Shown here: piece after piece, positions 56,352 to 64,000 of the stretch | How positions within the stretch are numbered: the first letter of the stretch is position 1 | Layout of the letters: each line of letters begins with the position of its first letter | Assembly: GCA_027972325.1 (NCBI GenBank) | Contig: JAPMOS010000166.1 | Location: 1 to 64,000, forward strand | Length of the DNA: 64,000 nucleotides | Source: Paratrimastix pyriformis | Taxonomy: Eukaryota > Preaxostyla > Paratrimastigidae | Direction of reading: 5' to 3' | Program-made: the position numbers and the translations under genes | The notes under the pieces: generated by a model | Databases searched by the model: none | Told to the model about the DNA's origin: nothing | The model's input: the letters and a program-made list of their open reading frames with translations, nothing else

Positions 56352-57262
56352 GAGAGCACAGAAGATCGATGCCCTGGTTATTCCCTTGACCAGGTTTCAA
56401 ACCTTGTCAAAATCTTCGGATGTTTGATCAGCATCCAGTTGTTCAGAGAGATTGTGTTGTGCGGCGCATTTACGCCCTAGAGGTTTTCCGGAATCTGAGA
56501 AAGGGAGCGAAGATGTCGTCATCCCGATTGCATTCATGTTCGTTGATCCGGAACCATTTTCATTCCGGTGGCGCGCCCAACGTGGGTTCACTAACGCTGG
56601 CTGTTTGGGGCAGGGTCAGGTCAGTGCAGCTGCTGAACTCGAGTCGAGACAATTCTCTCCCCCAACCACGCTCACAAAACCAGGAGGAAGAATTCGATCG
56701 GAGCGCCGATCGAAAAGCCTGCGAGCCTGACGCTGCCGTTGTCCACCGCAAAGGAGGGGGTGCAGTCCATTGTTGGAGTTCACGTCACGGAAGACGGCAG
56801 ATGGGGGGTCGACCCCTCCTCAAAAAACAGTCCTCACAAAAAGATAACAAACCAAATGGGGAATCGAAAAACAAAAAAACAAAACAAAACCCAAAACAAA
56901 AAACAACAATTTTGACCGCCCACCACAAGCCAGGGGGGATCGCCACTACTCAAGACAGAGTGGGGATAGCCACCAGACATGGGGGAATAGCCACTCACAG
57001 ACATGGGAGGATAGCCACCCAAGACAGAAGCCACCAGACACTGGGTGTGTGTGTGTGTGTCGTGTAAAGAAGGAACGAAGTAACGGGAAAATAAAACAAA
57101 AACCAGAGAGGTAGAAGAGACAGCACGAATGTCACTGCACCCGTGGGCGTGTGTGTGTGTGTGGGGGGCACAAAGCAAACACCGGACCCTCGGGTAGCAC
57201 CCGAGGGGAAAAAACAAAAAACCAAGTCGTAAGCAACGATCTCGCCCCTTGCTCGGTTTTTT

Positions 57263-60200
57263 TTACACCGGCAGATCACCGCTTGGAATCAATGGTGTGC
57301 GCTCGTCAATGGCGGGGCTCGGGTGGTGTTGTGCGTCGTCGCTGTTATTGACACCCGCCGGGCCGGACTCGCCGCCCAGGGGGTTCTTGTCACCCGAGCC
57401 ACCGGCAGTAGCCACACCCGCGTCGAACTCGTCCGTCTGGTCGAGCTCACCCCGGGTGCCCTGCGGAACCCGGCCCGGCCACCTGTGTGTACGCCGAATG
57501 GCATGCGTTAGGATGTGCGGGTTGTGACCAGAAGGGAAGACAGAACGACGCAATCCCGAACGGTCGGGGGGGGGGGGGGGGGGGGAAGAGACGGAAAGGA
57601 GAATGTCACACCCCAAGGCTGAGGATGCTGCGAGGCGGACCAATTCCAACGGCCGGGCAGCCGGCCCACGAGACCCACAATGGCCGGCACCACGAGCGTC
57701 CGAACTGCGGGGGAAACCGAAAAAGAGGAGTTGCTGAGCATAACGCCAACTCACGACAGGTCGATGAGCGGGCTGCTCCTCCGGAGCCAGGGGAGCGCGA
57801 GAGAAAAAGCTTCCCCAGGAACCCGCGATGCACGACGGACCGAAGAAGGTGTCGAGGATGACCGACCAGCAGAGGATGAACCCGAACTGGTTCAGCACCA
57901 TCTGTCCAACCACAGGAACAAGGGGAAGCGCGATGAGGACCCCATTCAACACTCGCCTCCCCCGCATGATGACAACTTCTCCCCTGTTTTGAGGCACTCA
58001 TCGACGCACTCTTTGACGCACTCTTTGACGCACTCTTCGACCCAGGCGCTACCCGTGTCGGCTCGCATCCATACGGACCTCCTGGGAGAGCATGAGCCCA
58101 CTGAAGGCCAGCGCCATGATACACCCGGCGGCGGTGATGATGGAGCCCGTCTTGTAAATGGCCTTCGTCAGGGCGGCCCGGTCGCCGTAGCCCCGCTTTC
58201 GGTACTCGTACACCCTGCCAGGGAGAGAGGGAGGGAGGGAAGGAAGGAAGGAGCGAGTGAGATGATGGCTCGTACACCCTGCCAGCAGAGAAGGGATGAA
58301 GAGAGGGGTGAGATGAAAACTCGGACACTGCCAGGGATGGATGGGCGAGATGATGACTCGGCCAGGGAGAGGAAAGTCGAGTGAGATCGGGATGGGCTTG
58401 CAAGGAATGGTCGGCCTCGAGACAAACAAACAAGGCGTGCCAGCGGACCGGGAGAAGAGGAAGATGTCGTAGTCCAGGCCCAGCCCAACCACAATCGAGA
58501 AGCCCATGATCTGCGCGCGAACAGAGGTGAGATATATATGCGGCCCATGCGAATCAGGATCCGCGCCCTTTAAATAGACAGCATGTTCTGGTTCGTGGCG
58601 ATCTGTGCCATCACGGGCAGGGGCGTTCGAAAAGTCATGCATCCCAAAACCTTCACTGCGGACGGGGCTTCTCATCCACCGCACCCACGCCCAGTTCGGC
58701 CGTGGCCGCCATGCTGGGCACAGAACAGACCGGGACAACCCAGATCATGGCCTGGTAGAGGCCCACGGCCGGCCAGACATATTTAACCCACTGGCGGCCC
58801 TCCTGGAAGACGAAGACCGCCGAGCCGAAGACGACCACCAGCGTCACGGCCAGGGAGAGCACCAGTCGCAGGGGCACCATCAGCGACCGGAAGACCACCG
58901 CCACCAGCACGATGATCACGCAGACTGCAGATTGGGGGGGGGATAGGATGAGAGGAATGGAGATGAAGACAAGAATGGAGGAATTCAATTAATTGGGGAA
59001 GGGGAGGGAGCATGGCCAGACCGGTAGCCGAGATCATGTAGGGGAAGAGCTGGTAGACGACCGAGACGGCATCGGCCATCTCCACCCCGGTGGCGTAGAG
59101 GTACATCTTGAACGGGATCGCGTTCGGGTTGGTGTCGGGCAGATTGGGGTAGACGGCCGTGAAGTTGTCCATGGCCGTGCGAACTTTGGCGATCCAGTCC
59201 TGTTTGTTGCGAAGGGGAATCGAAATGAGGACGTTCCCGAGGCAACATCAACTACGGGGGGCACACACCCAGGGAGGCATTTTCCCACTGTTTCGGCGCG
59301 GTCGACCAAATGTTGTCTCTCCTCGCACATGACTTGTTCTAAAAATTCCCCTTGCGGGGCGGGCTTGTGAGATCCTCATTCCATCGGTGTCCGAAATGAT
59401 GTTGCCACCGTGCGCTGGGAAGCGAAAACGGACCGAGATGCCATCGCCAAAGGGCGAGACGATGGGCTGCAGTTCAAAATAGGCCGCCGTCCCGGTGGGG
59501 TTGGCGAATCGCTTGTACAAGTACCGATAGGCGCTGGAGTGAGTGGGACACCAGTCAGGTGAGGATGAGCGGGGGGCCCCTTTCGATCTCATGGGCGAGG
59601 CATGGCGACGGACAAGCAGAGATCGCTCTCGTATGCCTCGGCCGTGGGGTCAAGGCAGGCCTGAGCCAACTCCAGCGGGACCTCCATGGCGGCAGCGTTG
59701 GTGATGCCCATCATGCAGTTGGAGCAGAGCAGCCGGCCCTGGCCGGCCGGGTCGTCACCCGTCAGGAAGGGCACCAATTTGTGGGCCATGTCGAAGAAGG
59801 CATCGCTCAGGATGGCGTCGCCACCGGCCGACTCGAGGAGGAGCGTGTAGGGGCCCACACGGCCTGTTGGCAGCAGAGAATGATTGGGTGGGCATGAGTG
59901 GGGTGGCCAGGCTGAATGGAGATGAGGCACAGTTGATCGCTGGAGGGGGGGGGGGGGGGGGATCGAGATGTTGTATCTGTCGTGCTCAATCAATCTCGCA
60001 GACCGGGTGCAAAGTCGTTGCACATGCGTCGGAAGACGGCCATCCCGGCGCTGTCCCGGGGCAGCACCTCGGTGGTGTCCAGGGTGGCCCGCATCTTGAG
60101 GAGCTCCATCCCCAGCGGCACGCAGATGGCCAGGGCGACGAAGATGATCGTCCAGGCACAGCCGCACCCCGTGGAGAGGTGCCCTGATCGGTACCTGAGC

Positions 60201-62722
60201 AAAAATGCAGAGAATGAGGTGAGGCCCATCCCCTCCTGCCATTCCCCATCCCCATTCTGCCTATCTCCCACCCCAGGAGGGTGCCCAGCAACGGACCAGA
60301 AGGACTTTGCCTGGCGCTTCTCGGCCTCCTCCATCAGGGCCTGGTGTGCGGCGGCCTGGGTCTCCTGCGCCGGGCTGGTTGGGGTGGGCGCGGCCATGGG
60401 GTCCGTCGGGATGGGCTCCGCCAGGTAGGGTGAGGCTGGGCTCTCCGACGGGGGGGGCGCGATGAGCTTGGTCTTGAAGCCCGACGGGTTGGTGCAGCAG
60501 TCGCAGCAGGGGGTCCTGCGCCAATCCAACAGAGAGAGAGCTGAAGCGTGGGGGCGGGTGTTGCAGGGGACACAAAACAACACACATCAGATCCACAAAG
60601 CAGTCGCGACACTGGGCGGGCGGGGCAGGAGAAAGCGGGGTGGTCCAAAAATGAAGAGGAGAGTCCGCGCGAGAAGCAATGCCCGTTCTCACAATCCTGC
60701 GATCAATTCTCCACTCACCGATTTTTCTCGCAGGGCAAATCTCAAAGGATGTCGGCACACACCGACCTGAGGCACCTGCGCTTGACGCAGGGCATGCAGC
60801 AGCATCCCAGGCCGAAGTAGGTGAAGTCGGCGAAGAACCGGGGGAATGTCACCAGCAGGGCCGGGACCAGAGTCATGTTGACCAGCATCGTGATGATCAG
60901 GGCGATGGCCGACCCGAAGCCCATCGTGGCGATGATGTCCAGCGGGAAACAGCCCCAGGAAGGAGATCGTAAGCTGCGGGGGGAAACGGGGAGCGCAAGA
61001 GGACGAGACGATGTGAAACATGGGAAGAAGCACAAGGCTAGCACAGACCGTGATGTTCGAGAGCAGGATGATGCGGCCCGCCTGCGAAACCGTCACCAGG
61101 ACGGCGTCCCGGACGCTGCGGTGGCTCTGGAGCACTTCCTCCCGGAATCGGGACAGGATGACTGCGAGGATGAGAAAGAAGTGGACGATCGCCAGCCTCA
61201 TCAACAAACTGGCGATGCGGAGAGGGGATTCCAAGGGGGGGAAAGGGGCCAACGACACACAGTGGGCGGGACAGACAGAGGGAGTAGTCGAAGGACATGG
61301 CCACGGCGCAGGACATCATGATGGATGGCGCGAAGGAGGCCATCTGCCAGACCCACTTGGCGATGGGCAGCAGGCACATGAACGACACGAAGATACTGCC
61401 GGGGGAGGAGAAGAAATGGCATACAATGGGTCTGGGTCTGGTAAAATGCTGCGCCGATGATGATGTTGGTGTTTGTGCAGATGAGATGCAATATGGTCAT
61501 GATGAGAGGGGCAGAGGGCTCGGTTGCAGACCTGATGGCCACCGAGAGGATGGGAATTACCAGCATCCGTACAGAGCGCAGCGTCAGCGCCAACACCACT
61601 GAGGATCCAATAGAAAGGTGGCAAGAAGGAGACAGACTGATGAGAGGAGGGACTGGGGAGGAGGAGGAGGAGGGGGGGGTCGGTGGCGAGGAGGAGGAAG
61701 GGTGGATGGGGACGGACGGAGAGCCAAGGGCATACAGAATGCGTCCATCTTGAGCAAATCGGCTGGGGGACCGGAAAAAAAAACAGGCGGAGAAATTGTT
61801 AAAAGTGGTTCAAAATTCAAGGAGAGGGCGGGGCAGGAGGAGGCAGGGAGGCCGGACCCGCAGTGCCTTGGCTGATCTCGCGAATGAAGCTGTCGGAAAT
61901 GACCGCAACCAAAGGTTTCCAAAAGCCATGACACAAATGCAAAAAGGAGTCGCCAACAGACACTGGGTGGCCCGTCATGCCACACCGACTTTATCGGTGA
62001 CGTTGTACAGGGCCAGAGCATCGTTCGCCGTGGCCATCGCCGCGGCAACAGCCTCCGTGATGGACGGATGGGCCCGAACAAATTCAATGGCCAACAGGGT
62101 GCCCGTCCCCGCCGGAGAGAAGAGCGGTCCTGGATGCGGGCATCCAACAGCCAGTAGCCCAGGAGGTCGTCAATGGGCGGCCGATGGTCGCTCGCCGGAA
62201 CAGAGGGCACAAAGGCTCGCATTGTGGTGTTGATGTATTGCTAGGGAGACAACACAAAAACGATCAGCTGCCGGCTCCGGATTTCCGAGACGACCTCAAT
62301 CTCATCGAGATGGTAAGAAGGGTCTTCAATGCTGGTCTCATTATCAAGCGAGTAAAAAAATATCACAGCGCTGTCCTATTTTTGATCGATGACGCACGCC
62401 TCAAAAAATCGATTCTGACCTGCATCTCACGCTCGAGAAAATTGCGCGACATTGCAGCATGGGCCAAATCTCCGAGTGTCCCCTTTGGAGCCGCAAAATC
62501 CAAGACGGTGGAAGAGAGAAGCTGGTGGCCAGGAGAATACATAAAAGTAAAATGCCATGGCGGACCTTTGGCCCCAGCCAGAGGCTGAACCCAAAGAGGA
62601 GCGTCCAAACACAGAAAACAATCCATTTTCCACGAACCACGCACGAGAAAATCCCGCCAAAAAGTCGCAGCCCTTGCCCGCATCGCCTGCAAACCCGGCT
62701 GCCTCGACAGTGCCTTGCGCAA
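57263..62722 (-). CDS. MMPL/RND-type multispanning membrane protein, right-arm copy with full exon set
   Basis: Same gene as the left-arm copy, with the middle retained. Extra exons on the minus strand: helix 7 (CAWTIIFVALAICVPLGMEL, about 60,190-60,000), extracellular loop exons (about 59,865-59,590 and 59,545-59,380), MADAVSVVYQLFPYM (about 59,206-59,012), VCVIIVLVAVVFRSLMVPLR with following helices (about 58,926-58,650), VGLGLDYDIFLFSR (about 58,511-58,446), and YGDRAALTKAIYKTG through ALAFSGLML (about 58,216-58,082). The two halves, each with a DYD/DYS membrane motif, give the duplicated six-helix RND layout. The N-terminal exon is reached in a different frame from the left copy because of small indels near 62,670. 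Both copies share an apparent one-base shift in the exon before MGFGSAIAL. The tail ends ERTPLI, a possible dileucine-type sorting signal. Function inferred from family: lipid or sterol-like transport. Confidence 0.8.
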
Positions 62723-64000
62723 GCTCCGCGTACGGAAAAAACGGAATGCCGATTTCTGGACGACATGAGACTCGAATTGCTTCTCAATTTGTGAACACAG
62801 GTCTTGGCTGGGTTAAATATTTCGATGGTCCGTGCAAAACCTCTGCCGATTTGCAAGCGCCCGGATCTGATATATTTAGCCTTGGCCGCTGCTGGGAGGT
62901 GGGCGTCAGCAGGTGGTCCGGGAAGGGGGGCGCAGCGAGCGGGTTGTGAGGGGGAGCGCGGGCTCGCGTCGGTGTTTCAGGCCAATCACACGGGCGGGAG
63001 GATCAGGTGGGACATGGACGGCGGGAGGATCAGGTGGGGCATGGACGCCGGGGGATTGAGGCCTGCCAGCGTCTCGAGGCAGAGGACGAGGGGCGGCGTG
63101 AGGTCGAGGCTGCTCTGGGACAAAATGTGGGCTGGCAGATAGTGACAAAGGGCGCCGGGGCAGTGGCAACGGCCGCTCGTGGGCATGATGGCTGGCTGGC
63201 TGGATGGACAGTGGCGGTGGAAGGAACGGTGGAAGGAATGGATGGAGTGGTGGTGGAGGAAGAAAGCGGTGGAAAGAATGGTGGTGCGTGGAAGGAACGC
63301 GGGAGGTCACGTGGGTGGTGGTGGTGGTGGTGGAGGATGGACAGGTGGTGCTGTCCCAGTCGGAGGGGAGGCGAGCGGTCGTTGGAGGGGCTGGAATCAG
63401 CTCCTCGACCGGGCCGGGAACCAACTCGGCGATGTGGGCCTCGCCCCGCAGATCGGTCTCTAAGATCAGAAAGCCAGATCAAAGGGGTGAGCGCTTGTGT
63501 GTTGTGATGGAGCCGATCGAGATTTTCCTTTCGCTTTTCGGGGGCAGAGGAGAGGGAAAGACGAAAAGGAAAGGCCTTCTTCACCTGCCCAGTAATTTGA
63601 TGATAAACGTGTTTGGCCCGGGGCGGTTGCTGGGATGGGTTTGAAAAACAACATAAGGGTGGGGTGGGGTGTGTGGCGGTCGGGTCTGTGATAGTTTGGA
63701 TTCTGTTCTCGTCCTTGTCCTCCCACCCAATTCCACCCTCCGTTTCTGAGTACAAACATGATGTGTCAGAAAGCAAAAGAAAAACAGCAAAGGAAGGTGA
63801 CAGACCGAGCGAGGCGCCGGCCCAGACCAGCAAGGCGACGGCCTCGTTCTGGCCCCGGATCTGGACAAGCGGGCTGGTCGGGCAGAAGGGTACAGGCCTT
63901 CACAACAGCACAGAGGGGTTGAAATGATGATAACGTGTTGGCCCGGGGAATAGGAACAAACGCCGGAGAGAGAGAAAAACTTCAAGATCGAAAGCCGAGC

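Larger units (their letters stand above)
51109..64000. repeat. Right arm of the large inverted duplication
   Basis: Reverse-complement partner of 23,886-36,853. It keeps about 2.2 kb of membrane-protein exons (58,073-60,250) missing from the left arm, carries its own insertion (about 52,457-54,660), and has a 31-bp triplication (55,284-55,370) where the left arm has one copy. Many small differences are single-base homopolymer indels. Confidence 0.95.

Noticed and set aside
57263-62722. Bacterial MmpL gene as contamination
   Set aside because: The gene has many short exons with GT-AG introns and lies with other intron-containing genes, so it is eukaryotic.

Overview
The window looks like eukaryotic nuclear DNA from a GC-rich, intron-rich protist or early-branching lineage. 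I cannot name the species. Genes are split into short exons by GT-AG introns, many starting GTCCG or GTCTG. Introns and spacers are full of triplet and dinucleotide microsatellites, and several retroelement types are present. Homologous segments often differ by single bases in homopolymer runs, so some frameshifts below may be consensus errors of a long-read assembly.

Layout: 1-3.4 kb holds microsatellites and a proline-rich ORF. 3.4-6.2 kb (minus) is a Crinkler/RHS-like P-loop NTPase with a PD-(D/E)XK-like nuclease domain. 6.3-10.7 kb is a nested head-to-tail array of a LINE with a restriction-like endonuclease, each copy ending in (GA)n. 14.6-20.3 kb (minus) is a cytosolic carboxypeptidase of the M14/CCP (AGBL) family, whose introns hold a 128-bp satellite and a roughly 550-bp (ATG)n tract. 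21.5-25 kb carries exons of an unidentified gene.

From 23,886 to 36,853 the sequence is repeated in inverted orientation at 51,109-64,000, running off the window edge. Each arm carries an MMPL/RND-type multispanning membrane protein gene followed by a gene of repeated PAN/Apple-like modules. The arms are not identical. The left arm has a small Gag-protease LTR element (perfect empty site in the right arm), a 5'-truncated (CA)n-tailed element, and a replaced middle of the RND gene. The right arm has the full RND exon set and a different (CA)n-tailed element. Structural haplotypes, an old palindrome, or an inverted misjoin could all explain this.

The spacer between the arms (36.9-51.1 kb) continues the PAN-module array, carries a full-length (CA)n-tailed element with a tRNA-like 5' head and 12-bp target-site duplication, and has one N gap (44,470-44,486). 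After the gap the sequence changes character. There is a large ORF fusing a family-B DNA polymerase, an archaeo-eukaryotic-type primase and an origin-binding-protein-like SF2 helicase. It is followed by a cluster of eleven GTGGCCAC palindromes (three exactly 24 bp apart), a (CCCA)n tract, and an AT-rich segment with two small virus-like ORFs. This block is the best candidate for an undescribed replicon: an integrated virus or plasmid with its replication polyprotein next to an origin-like iteron array.
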